DNA from: Planctomycetes bacterium RIFOXYC2_FULL_41_27
GTDB lineage: Bacteria > Planctomycetota > Brocadiia > Brocadiales > Brocadiaceae
Reading direction: 5' to 3'
Assembly: GCA_001828645.1 (NCBI GenBank)
Contig: MHZD01000083.1
Coordinates: forward strand, 1-6,648
Length of the DNA stretch: 6,648 nucleotides
Position numbers and translations under genes: made by a program. The notes beneath the pieces are model-generated. The model searched no databases. It was not told where the DNA came from and saw nothing but the letters and a program-made list of their open reading frames with translations. Below are positions 1 to 6,352 of this stretch, piece after piece (positions within the stretch are counted from its first letter, which is position 1; every line of letters starts with the position of its first letter).

Positions 1-32
1 GCACAACCCAGAAATTAATATGTGTTATAAAA

Positions 33-740
33 TTACTCATTTTCTACCTCATAATTAAGTTTCCTTTTTTTCATCCACCGAACAACCAACAAGTCTACAA
101 ATGCCCTGAATGCCCTGTTAGATATCCCGTACTTTGATTTCCCGAATTTCCGGGGATAGTGGTTTACAACGATTTCGGTAACGGTAAACCCTTCCATCTT
201 AAACAGGGTGGGTAAAAACCGATGCATGCCATTATATAACCTGATATGATCGAGACATTCTCTGCGATATGCCTTGAGGGAACACCCCGTATCCTTAATA
301 TCCTCTCTCGAAAGTTTGTTTCTAATATAATTGGCCACTTTGGAAGAAATGCGTTTGAGCCACGGGTCGTTTCTCTTCTGTCTCCACCCGCATACCATAT
401 CATAAGTATTCAGCTTTTCAAGTAATTTCGGGATATCGGCTGGGTCATTCTGCATGTCAGCATCCATAGAAACCACGTATTTCCCTGCTGCATGCCTGAA
501 GCCTGCATCCATAGCCGCCGTTTGACCTGCATTTTTCTTAAAGTGGATTGCGCGAAAATTTGTATGTTGGGCACACCATTCCCTCAACTTTCTGGCACTT
601 CCATCAGCGCTGCCATCATCTACAAAAATAACCTCGTAGTTTCGTCCTTGCATGGCATTGATAATAGAGTGGCTGAGCGGTTCGATGTTATCAACTTCAT
701 TATACAGGGGAATAATAATAGAAATATCCGGGTTCATCAT
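33..740 (-). CDS. Family 2 glycosyltransferase, polyprenyl-phosphate sugar transferase type
   Basis: This 235-residue protein is a GT-A fold family 2 glycosyltransferase that probably moves a sugar from a nucleotide-sugar donor to a polyprenyl-phosphate carrier on the cytoplasmic side of the inner membrane. The N-terminal strand ISIIIPLYNE (6-15) and the nucleotide-binding DDGSADGS (41-48) are followed by the metal-binding DAD at 93-95 in MDADMQNDP. The C-terminal half has GCSLKAYRR and HRFLPTLF, then GKSKYG (200-205), all typical of the DPM1/GtrB/ArnC group. The two C-terminal membrane helices of GtrB/ArnC are absent and the chain ends with a basic WMKKRK stretch, so it is the soluble DPM1-like short form. 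From memory, such forms often precede a small lipid-A-biosynthesis N-domain protein and an ArnT-like transferase; the window ends too soon to tell. Two ATGs are adjacent at the start (738-740, 735-737) with only a weak AAGA-type ribosome site. The sugar and acceptor are unknown. Confidence 0.9.
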   Translation of the reverse strand: MMNPDISIIIPLYNEVDNIEPLSHSIINAMQGRNYEVIFVDDGSADGSARKLREWCAQHTNFRAIHFKKNAGQTAAMDAGFRHAAGKYVVSMDADMQNDPADIPKLLEKLNTYDMVCGWRQKRNDPWLKRISSKVANYIRNKLSREDIKDTGCSLKAYRRECLDHIRLYNGMHRFLPTLFKMEGFTVTEIVVNHYPRKFGKSKYGISNRAFRAFVDLLVVRWMKKRKLNYEVENE

Positions 741-820
741 TTATCTTTTTTCTTAATCTCTATCGTAACAACAAATCTATTGCGTAATTTAAGCCTGTAA
801 TCACATATCCTTCCATTTTA

Positions 821-850
821 ATTATATATCAAAGTTTGCAGAACTATCAA
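821..850 (-). promoter_or_regulatory. Sigma-70-like promoter for the glycosyltransferase gene
   Basis: Read on the minus strand, TTGATA (845-850) and TATAAT (821-826) are separated by 18 bases. The -35 box matches the consensus in 5 of 6 positions and the -10 box in 6 of 6. Transcription would start near 814, leaving a leader of about 74 nt before the glycosyltransferase ATG. The promoter lies just after the stop codon of the response regulator (861), so the glycosyltransferase can probably be expressed independently of the two-component genes. Confidence 0.6.
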
Positions 851-860
851 AAGGAAATAA

Positions 861-2204
861 TCACGAATCTATATTATACGCCTTCAATTTGTTGTACAGG
901 GTTTTTAAAGATATGCCGAGGGCTTCAGCCGCAAGGGTTTTGTTTCCCTGCTTTTCATGCAACACTTTAAGTATGTGCTTCTTCTCCACCCCTGAAAGAA
1001 TTGCTTCCATTCCTTCGGCTGCAGTTGACGATGCCATGCGGATGTTTTCGGGTAAATCCTCGATGGAAACGCTATCTTCTTCTGTCATTATGACCAACCG
1101 TTCAATAGTATTTTTTAATTCGCGGACATTGCCTGGCCAGTTATATTGCGTCATTACCGTCATTACTTCCGGAAGCAAAGTTTTTTTCCGTTTATTTTTG
1201 CAAAAATTATCGAGAAAATGGTTAATCAAGACAGGAATATCCTCTCGCCTTTCTCGTAGCGGCGGGAGAGGGAGGGTAATTACGTTCAACCGGAAATACA
1301 GGTCTTCCCTGAATTTTCCATTTTTTACCTCGCCTGCAAGATCCCTGTGAGTAGCGGCAATTATACGGGTATCCACGTTGATGGCCTTATTATCACCAAC
1401 ACGCCGAATCTCGCCTGACTGAACAACACGAAGGAGTTTTGCCTGCGTATTAATCGCCAGTTCTCCGATTTCATCTAAAAACAATGTGCCACCATCCGCA
1501 ACTTCAAACAAACCCATCCGTAATTCCGTAGCGCCGGTAAATGCCCCTTTAACGTGTCCAAAGAGTTCACTCTCCAACAAAGTCTCCTGCAAGGTAGCGC
1601 AATTAATCACCACAAATGGCTTATCTGCTCGTGTGCTGCGCTGATGGATTATCTGAGCGACAAGTTCTTTTCCCGTGCCGCTTTCCCCCTGGATTAACAC
1701 GATAGAATCTGAAGGAGCCGCCTTATCGATCATTTTGTACACAGCATTCATTGCTATGCCGCTGCCAATCATCACAGGAGTTTCACAGGTGTCTTTTACT
1801 AATCGCCTGAGGTGGACATTCTCCCGATTTAACTGCCTTTTTTCGAGCGCCCTTTGCAATAGCGCATTCAATTCAGCCAACTGGCATGGCTTTGTAAGAT
1901 AATCGTAGGCGCCCAGCTTTATGGCTTGAACGGCGCTCTCAATGGAACCTTGGCCGGTTAAGACAATGACTTCTGTCGTAGATTCCATTTCTTTCAACCT
2001 CTTCAGTGTCTCAATCCCATTCATCGTGGGCATATTCATATCCAATATAACCACATCAAAGTCCCGTTCCTGCATGTTTTTCAAGGTTTCTGCGCCACTG
2101 TCACAACTGGTCACGTTGTACCCCATACGGGTAAGTTCCTTTGCCATAATATTCCGGAACGTCTTTTCGTCATCTGTAAATAAAATGTTGGGCTTCTTGC
2201 TCAT
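861..2204 (-). CDS. NtrC-family sigma-54-dependent response regulator
   Basis: This 447-residue protein has the full three-domain NtrC/AtoC/ZraR layout and should activate sigma-54 promoters when phosphorylated. The receiver domain (about 5-120) has acidic D11/D12, phospho-acceptor D55 in VVILDMNMP, switch T83 and K105 in TKP. The AAA+ ATPase (about 143-375) has Walker A GESGTGKE (173-180), the sigma-54-contacting GAFTGA loop (220-225), Walker B with D244 and E245, and FREDLYFRLNV. A Fis-type helix-turn-helix fills the C-terminus (about 415-445, GNKTLAAEALGISLKTLYNKL). Length is normal and no key residue is missing. The partner is most likely the histidine kinase encoded 262 bp upstream, but the gap now contains a transposon-derived element, so co-transcription may be weakened. 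A possible -10 (TATAAC, 2274-2279) lies upstream of a strong hairpin in the leader. The ribosome site is poor, only GGA about 12 nt before ATG. Its target genes are not evident. Confidence 0.95.
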   Translation of the reverse strand: MSKKPNILFTDDEKTFRNIMAKELTRMGYNVTSCDSGAETLKNMQERDFDVVILDMNMPTMNGIETLKRLKEMESTTEVIVLTGQGSIESAVQAIKLGAYDYLTKPCQLAELNALLQRALEKRQLNRENVHLRRLVKDTCETPVMIGSGIAMNAVYKMIDKAAPSDSIVLIQGESGTGKELVAQIIHQRSTRADKPFVVINCATLQETLLESELFGHVKGAFTGATELRMGLFEVADGGTLFLDEIGELAINTQAKLLRVVQSGEIRRVGDNKAINVDTRIIAATHRDLAGEVKNGKFREDLYFRLNVITLPLPPLRERREDIPVLINHFLDNFCKNKRKKTLLPEVMTVMTQYNWPGNVRELKNTIERLVIMTEEDSVSIEDLPENIRMASSTAAEGMEAILSGVEKKHILKVLHEKQGNKTLAAEALGISLKTLYNKLKAYNIDS

Positions 2205-2230
2205 ATATTTATATTTCCATAATCCCTATG

Positions 2231-2258
2231 CCTTTTCCAAGACTGCGCTTGGAAAAGG
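2231..2258. repeat. Perfect 11-bp inverted repeat in the leader of the response regulator gene
   Basis: CCTTTTCCAAG (2231-2241) and CTTGGAAAAGG (2248-2258) are exact reverse complements around a 6-base loop. The hairpin ends 26 bases before the response regulator ATG, so it would lie in the mRNA leader if transcription starts upstream. It has no T-tract on either side and is not a normal terminator. It could be an operator, an mRNA structure limiting ribosome access, or another dispersed palindrome like those elsewhere in the window. Confidence 0.7.
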
Positions 2259-2292
2259 TGTCCCTAAAGGGCAGTTATAATTACAGCAAACA

Positions 2293-2406
2293 GTGACAGT
2301 TCAGCCGACTCGAAATACATGCAGAATTACAACCCCCTTGCCCCCTTTTCTAAGGGGGATTTAGGGGGTTGTCTATACCATTAAACCCATATACATGAAC
2401 TGTTAC
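2293..2406. mobile_element. 114-bp MITE with 11-bp terminal inverted repeats and 8-bp target duplication
   Basis: The left end GTGACAGTTCA (2293-2303) and right end TGAACTGTTAC (2396-2406) are inverted repeats with one mismatch. Both ends are directly flanked by AGCAAACA (2285-2292 and 2407-2414), an exact 8-bp target duplication. Inside is a 44-bp palindrome (2329-2372): outer arms ACAACCCCCT/AGGGGGTTGT around an inner CCCCCTT/AAGGGGG hairpin. The element has no coding capacity, so it is a non-autonomous transposable element. Ends beginning GTAA and an 8-bp duplication are the known pattern of the IS66 family; assigning it there is an inference. It sits between the kinase and response regulator genes. 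Confidence 0.75.
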
Positions 2407-2425
2407 AGCAAACAAATATGGCACA

Positions 2426-2468
2426 AAACATCGACAAAAAATTGTTGATGTTTAGGCGCTTAGCGCCT
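2426..2468 (-). terminator. Two hairpins at the end of the kinase gene, possible weak terminator
   Basis: AGGCGC/GCGCCT (2454-2459 and 2463-2468) is a perfect 6-bp stem with a 3-base loop that overlaps the kinase stop codon. It is followed on the minus strand by a 12-bp stem with one mismatch, at 2442-2453 and 2426-2437, with a 4-base loop. A short TTTT follows the second stem, but it is AT-rich and no long T-tract is present, so termination would be weak. The structures could instead stabilise the mRNA 3' end or be repeat debris. Confidence 0.3.
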
Positions 2469-4008
2469 ATGTCGCTAACGGCAGCGTTACCGTAAAGGTA
2501 GCGCCCTTACCAGACCCTTCACTAAATGCCTCAATCCTTCCGTTATGAACATCTACAATACCATAACATATAGCCAGCCCAAGTCCTGTGCCTTTCCCTG
2601 TGGGTTTCGTAGTAAAAAACGGATCAAATATCTTGTCGAGGTCTTCCGGCTTAATTCCGATGCCAGAATCCTTAACAACAATTTGCACAACCGTCTGTCT
2701 TCGATAGATTGCTATTGAAATATCACCGTAACCCTCAGTGGCATGAAACGCATTAATAATCAAGTTCATAAAGACCTGTTTCAGTTGTTGTGGATCTCCA
2801 ATTACAACGCAGGGGTCTTTGGAAAGATCAAGTTGGATATTCTGCATCTTAACTTGCGACTGGCGCTGGACAACAGATAGCGTATCACTAACAACCCGAT
2901 TGATATCGATGCGTACAAATTCAGGTTCTGATTGTCTGGAAAAGTTGAGTAAATCCGAGATAATGGCCTTACATCGATACGTTTCATCACAGATAATCTT
3001 CAGATACTCAGGAAACGCCTCCCATTCTTCTTTATTGTTGTATCCTTCCTTATGACCTACTATGGTTTTAAGCCGTTCAGTCAGACCTTCAGCGCAGCTG
3101 GCTACGGAGGCAAGGGGATTGTTGATCTCATGAGCCAGCCCGGTAACTAATGTCCCAATACTCGCCAATTTTTCAGAATGGATTAACTTGCGCTGGGTAT
3201 GCTGCAATTTTTCATAAGCTCCACGAATTTCAAGTGTCCTTTCCTCGACCTTCTGCTCCAAGGTATTCCGCGCATCGATTAACTGCCTCGTCCTTATATT
3301 GATAATTCTCGCCGCTTTAAGGACTACGAGAAAGAGGACTAAAAACAATATTCCCATCGATGTGCCAGTCATGATAATTGCCTTCTCGCGCGCTTTGGTC
3401 ATTTGTTTCTCGAATCTTGACATATCCTGGTATATTTCCAATACCCCCACCTGGCCTTTTTTAGACCCATCCTTTCCCATTTCGTAAAAAGGATAATAGC
3501 TCTCGAGTAATGTTTCCATCACATACGCACCCTTCGAGTCGGTTGTTCCTGCCAAACGAATTGCAGATGCAGCTATACCGCGAATAGCAGAATCCAGCTT
3601 TTTATTCGTGCCACGATCCAAAGTAAACCCGACATGTTCTGGTACCGTGCTATAAATGATATGGCCTTCCAGGTCGTATAAATACAGTTTCCTTATCTTT
3701 AATCCATATATGTTTTCCCGAACTACTGTATCCAATTTTTTAAATTGTCTGTGATTGTTTTCCAGGTCAATTTGTTTGTCCCTTCTGAGAGCGGGAAGAA
3801 GAAAGTCTTTATAAATCTTATAGTTCAGATGGGAAATAAAATAATGCGCATATTCCTCGCTTCGCTTAATCAATGCCTGACCCTCCATACGCGGAAATAT
3901 CCATCCAACAGCTAAGCTAATTATGGCGATGACAATAAAACTGGTGAGGGCATAGTATAGTATCAGATTAAATTTTTCAGGATGTAGAATTTTTTGAAAT
4001 TTTGGCAT
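2467..4008 (-). CDS. Membrane-bound sensor histidine kinase with periplasmic sensor domain
   Basis: This 513-residue kinase probably phosphorylates the response regulator encoded next downstream. A first membrane helix (about 14-38) and a second (about 209-234) enclose a periplasmic region of about 170 residues. Its LYLYDLEGHIIYST and LESYYPFYE stretches resemble a Cache/PDC-type small-ligand sensor; this is inferred from pattern only. A coiled linker (about 240-280) leads to the HisKA domain with phospho-acceptor H293 in LAHEINNP. The ATPase domain has an N box (N415, N419), G1 DSGIGI (447-452), F box FDPFFTTK (461-468) and G2 GTGLGLAI (473-480). There is no PAS or HAMP match that can be recognised with confidence. 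Overall it resembles the AtoS/ZraS/NtrB group that partners NtrC-type regulators. The ATG at 4006-4008 has no clear Shine-Dalgarno site. Related repeat elements lie on both sides of the gene in opposite orientation. The ligand is unknown. Confidence 0.93.
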   Translation of the reverse strand: MPKFQKILHPEKFNLILYYALTSFIVIAIISLAVGWIFPRMEGQALIKRSEEYAHYFISHLNYKIYKDFLLPALRRDKQIDLENNHRQFKKLDTVVRENIYGLKIRKLYLYDLEGHIIYSTVPEHVGFTLDRGTNKKLDSAIRGIAASAIRLAGTTDSKGAYVMETLLESYYPFYEMGKDGSKKGQVGVLEIYQDMSRFEKQMTKAREKAIIMTGTSMGILFLVLFLVVLKAARIINIRTRQLIDARNTLEQKVEERTLEIRGAYEKLQHTQRKLIHSEKLASIGTLVTGLAHEINNPLASVASCAEGLTERLKTIVGHKEGYNNKEEWEAFPEYLKIICDETYRCKAIISDLLNFSRQSEPEFVRIDINRVVSDTLSVVQRQSQVKMQNIQLDLSKDPCVVIGDPQQLKQVFMNLIINAFHATEGYGDISIAIYRRQTVVQIVVKDSGIGIKPEDLDKIFDPFFTTKPTGKGTGLGLAICYGIVDVHNGRIEAFSEGSGKGATFTVTLPLAT

Positions 4009-4034
4009 AGTGTTACGTGGACACCAACGATAAT

Positions 4035-4062
4035 CTTATAAAGTATTTAATGGCATAGACAA
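4035..4062 (-). promoter_or_regulatory. Probable sigma-70-like promoter of the histidine kinase gene
   Basis: On the minus strand TTGTCT (4057-4062, 4 of 6 consensus) and TATAAG (4035-4040, 5 of 6) are 16 bases apart. Transcription would begin near 4028, about 20 nt before the kinase ATG. The -35 box is the edge of the repeat element upstream (the end of GGGGGTTGTCT), so the element may have supplied part of the promoter. No sigma-54 -24/-12 site was seen here. Confidence 0.4.
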
Positions 4063-4167
4063 CCCCCTAATTCCCCCTTTCTTAAGGGGGACTTAACGAA
4101 ATCCCCCTTAGAAAAGGGGGCAAGGGGGTTGTAATTTTGCATGTATTTCGAGAGGCTGAACTGTTAC
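4046..4167. mobile_element. Second, one-ended copy of the MITE, inverted relative to the first
   Basis: Read on the minus strand, this segment matches 2293-2385 closely, including GTAACAGTTCAGCC, CGAAATACATGC and ATTACAACCCCCTTG, through GGGGGTTGTCTAT and CCATTAAA. It has the terminal repeat TGAACTGTTAC at 4157-4167, but no matching end on the kinase side, so that end is lost or decayed and no target duplication can be shown. It contains about 29 extra bases: outer arms 4059-4068/4123-4132 enclose two inner CCCCCTT/AAGGGGG hairpins (4073-4090 and 4103-4120) where the other copy has one. It lies between the porin and kinase genes. Confidence 0.65.
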
Positions 4168-4241
4168 GGCAATACTATAGCAATATCAGCCTCCTGACCA
4201 TATTCTCTGCATCATCTGTCTCCTGTGGATACATGCCAATT

Positions 4242-5513
4242 CTACCATCTGAATATTGCCTGAACAAATGTTTTCCAATGTATTTCTTCCCCTGGCTCAT
4301 TTTCAATCTCATATTCAAACTTAAATTCCAGATGCTCAATGGGATAGTAATTTATGCCGATGGCAATCCGATCCGCTTCGTTCCCATCGGTAACGTCCCT
4401 ATTAGTGTCCACGGAATCGAACCGAAAGACTCCCTCCAGATATCTAAGATAGTTCAAATGAAATGGATATTTATAGGACGTTTGGAGGTAATAACCATTC
4501 CGAAGGTAATCGCCGCCATCTGCCTCCTCTTGCTCTACCTGACCGGTAATATACTCACCCCGTAATTCCAGATTACCCCTTTTAAATTGAATATCTGCCC
4601 CCAGGAAATCAATATCCAGCTGATTATCCTCGTCATATTTCTGCCGTGAATATGAACCTCCTATTTCCAATCCTGGCAGACATTCATAGCCGAGTCTTCC
4701 TCCAATGGCCTTATTACTATTATTGTCCCAGTGCTGTTGTACGTCTTTTGGATCAGGTCCTTCCAAACCGTTTGTCACGGCTATCTCGTATTTTAACTTT
4801 GTATCAGAAAGAAAAGGAATCGTTCCATAAAACATCCCGCCGATATCTGAATATGTCCCTGGTATAATTCTGACAGAGGGAAGGGGACGGTCCACTAGTT
4901 TATTTAAAGGACCATCTTCTACAAACCTCTCTATACCCAAAGGGTATTTGAACTTTCCTATGCGAAATACCAGGAGTTTGCCGGCGATCTCATAATCAAA
5001 CTCAAATTTTTCTAGTTTATATTTTTTAAATCCTTTTATAATTTCAACCTCAGAATCAAAGGATAACTTTTTGGATATCTGTTTACCCACCCAGAGGGTA
5101 AGTTTGTTTCCGTCCAAAAATTTGCTAGAGGGCTGCTGTGTTTCATCGTCACGGCCATGAACAGGAGATGTGACCGCAAAAAAACCATGAAAGTCAAATT
5201 TTTTCCAGTCCTCTACTTTTTCAGCAGCAACCGACTCTATGTTAAAATTATAATCCTCTGGCAAAATATTCGTTTCTTCTTTTGACACGGCAGGCGAGTC
5301 CGTCATATCAGTTGAAGAATTATTTGCCCGATCCCCCGCATAACACATAAACGGCGGGGAAAAGTAAAACCACAAAGGCACAAAGAACACAAAGAAGAAA
5401 ACCAGAGGTTGAGAAGATGAGAAGTTGGGAAATTGCGGAATGCCCAACCTCTCAACTTCCCAATTTCCCAACTTCTTTCTCTTTGTGCTCTTTCGTTTGT
5501 GGTTTCTCATCAT
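4242..5513 (-). CDS. Outer-membrane beta-barrel porin, OprP/OprO-like
   Basis: This 423-residue protein is probably a beta-barrel channel of the phosphate-selective porin O/P type. After a long N-terminal region, the chain from about 105 alternates polar and hydrophobic residues in many short strands (for example KLTLWVGKQI, KLLVFRIGKFKYPLG, DRIAIGINYYP, HLEFKFEYEIE). It ends in FVQAIFRW, the terminal aromatic residue expected of barrels recognised by BamA. FRIGKFKYPLGIERF and FRFDSVDTNRD resemble this porin group; the substrate is not proven. Start: TAATG overlaps the stop of the upstream gene, so translation is probably coupled. Residues 1-59 would be the signal peptide, with a very basic start, a hydrophobic PLVFFFVFFVPLWFYF (36-51) and a likely cut after CYA (57-59). 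That leader is unusually long and about residues 3-49 coincide with an inverted-repeat element, so the original leader was probably replaced or extended. Confidence 0.8.
   Translation of the reverse strand: MMRNHKRKSTKRKKLGNWEVERLGIPQFPNFSSSQPLVFFFVFFVPLWFYFSPPFMCYAGDRANNSSTDMTDSPAVSKEETNILPEDYNFNIESVAAEKVEDWKKFDFHGFFAVTSPVHGRDDETQQPSSKFLDGNKLTLWVGKQISKKLSFDSEVEIIKGFKKYKLEKFEFDYEIAGKLLVFRIGKFKYPLGIERFVEDGPLNKLVDRPLPSVRIIPGTYSDIGGMFYGTIPFLSDTKLKYEIAVTNGLEGPDPKDVQQHWDNNSNKAIGGRLGYECLPGLEIGGSYSRQKYDEDNQLDIDFLGADIQFKRGNLELRGEYITGQVEQEEADGGDYLRNGYYLQTSYKYPFHLNYLRYLEGVFRFDSVDTNRDVTDGNEADRIAIGINYYPIEHLEFKFEYEIENEPGEEIHWKTFVQAIFRW
5367..5505. repeat. About 139-bp imperfect palindrome inside the porin signal-peptide coding region
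   Basis: GAAGTTGGGAAATTG (5421-5435) and its exact reverse complement (5461-5475) form a 15-bp stem. The outer arms also pair imperfectly: AAACCACAAA at 5367-5376 against TTTGTGGTTT at 5496-5505, followed inward by CACAAAG-rich stretches on each side. The centre is made of degenerate tandem words such as GAAGTTGGGAA and GAGAGGTTGGG. From memory both word types are dispersed repeats in several environmental bacterial genomes. The whole element is read through in frame and yields about residues 3-49 of the porin. Confidence 0.7.
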
Positions 5514-6148
5514 TATTCTGGGGCTGCTTGTCCTGTTTCAAAATAAGGGAATGCCCTTATGAGTAACGTTTCTATTTCCTTTGTTAATGTTTCAAAACCA
5601 TGTAAATTGGGTTTCACTGCGCCTGTGCCTAAAAAACCCATACTGCCTATGGCGTCTCGCGCATTTACAAACCTGTTGTAGATACCATCATGCAAAGCAG
5701 TCTTGTGCCGAATATCATAATCCCGCACATTTCCTGCAAGCAAGGCAGTATAATACTCTTCTGCAAGTCTTAACCGCACCTTGGAACGGACGAAGATTTC
5801 CAATTTCTCCTGGCGATTATAATAAAATTTTTCACGAATAGCCAGAAAGACAAGGTTGGCCATCTGATTTGCCAGCGTCTGAAAATCTTGATCATGAATA
5901 GCCTGATTAATCCGTATACCCAGATCGATTTTGAATATGTTACGAATATCTGCAATGCGGTCATGGATGCTGTTAACTTCAGTAGAAACCCTGGGCCAGT
6001 CGGCCTGCCTTCCATAGTAGATAATGTTTTTAAATACCTTAATAAGCGGGTCTTCTTCTTTGGCGTATCCATAGCCGCAGACAACGTTTTGGTTTATGAT
6101 TAAGAGACAAAAAAGAAAAACCGGGCATACACAAGCAATTTTTTTCAT
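5513..6148 (-). CDS. Secreted, mostly helical protein of unknown function
   Basis: I do not recognise the family of this 211-residue protein. It begins with a signal peptide (basic MKK, hydrophobic CPVFLFCLLII, about 1-29) with a likely signal peptidase I cut after GYA before KEEDP; the preceding VVC is a poor lipobox. The mature part has no cysteine and no haem motif. It looks all-helical, with heptad-like stretches (for example DFQTLANQMANLVFLAIREK and EIFVRSKVRLRLAEEYYTAL) and a Gly-rich loop GSMGFLGTG near 170. The start is backed by an AGGGAAG ribosome site (6152-6158) four bases before ATG. The stop overlaps the porin start as TAATG, implying a two-gene operon and coupled translation, so it may be a periplasmic partner of that porin. 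That functional link is inferred from gene order only. Confidence 0.75.
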   Translation of the reverse strand: MKKIACVCPVFLFCLLIINQNVVCGYGYAKEEDPLIKVFKNIIYYGRQADWPRVSTEVNSIHDRIADIRNIFKIDLGIRINQAIHDQDFQTLANQMANLVFLAIREKFYYNRQEKLEIFVRSKVRLRLAEEYYTALLAGNVRDYDIRHKTALHDGIYNRFVNARDAIGSMGFLGTGAVKPNLHGFETLTKEIETLLIRAFPYFETGQAAPE

Positions 6149-6167
6149 TCGCTTCCCTTTCTTAATT

Positions 6168-6194
6168 GTATAGGAATTTTCATTTTATTTAAGC
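6168..6194. repeat. 27-bp direct repeat, copy 1
   Basis: The 27 bases GTATAGGAATTTT...ATTTAAGC are identical to 6535-6561. This copy lies just upstream of the helical-protein gene; read on the minus strand it ends in CCTATAC, giving a TATACA -10-like box (6167-6172) 18 bases before the ribosome-site end of the leader, with no good -35. It may carry that gene's promoter, but the evidence is weak. Confidence 0.75.
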
Positions 6195-6210
6195 GGGTTT
6201 GCGGGTGGCA

Positions 6211-6349
6211 TAAATTCCCCCTTAGACTTCGTCGTGAGCGCTCAGTCGAACGAAAAGGGGGCTAGGGGGTTGTAAGATTGCCGAGAAAAACACAACCCCC
6301 TGAATCGTTCGACTGAGCTCACGACGAAGTCCCCCTTTGTTAAGGGGGA
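6211..6349. repeat. Long imperfect inverted repeat of GC-run palindromes, each carrying an inserted palindrome
   Basis: Two CCCCC/GGGGG units like those at 2329-2372 and 4059-4132 face each other: AGGGGGTTGT (6264-6273) and ACAACCCCCT (6292-6301) pair across an 18-base loop. Each unit is interrupted by a palindrome of about 25 bases, CTTCGTCGTGAGCGCTCAG... at about 6226-6251 and its inverse at about 6306-6329, which lacks two bases at the centre (GAGCTC for GAGCGCTC). The arms of the whole structure are about 60 bases. There is no coding capacity and no target duplication that I can define. Confidence 0.65.
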
Positions 6350-6352
6350 CAA

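Noticed and set aside
492..2280. Several plus-strand open frames of 75-153 codons opposite the glycosyltransferase and response regulator
   Set aside because: They lie antisense to genes with clear family motifs, lack ribosome sites and have no recognisable domain.
2401..2425. Minus-strand GCCATATTTGTTTGC as a sigma-54 promoter
   Set aside because: The invariant GG of the -24 element is missing, and it lies about 200 bases from the nearest start codon across the MITE.
2467..4008. Composite transposon carrying the kinase as cargo
   Set aside because: The flanking copies are non-coding, unequal, and one lacks an end. The first copy has its own 8-bp target duplication, which shows that it inserted alone.
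4190..4230. Minus-strand AGGAG followed by ATGATG after the porin stop, encoding MMQRIWSGG
   Set aside because: Nine codons with no resemblance to a known peptide; probably chance in a short intergenic stretch.
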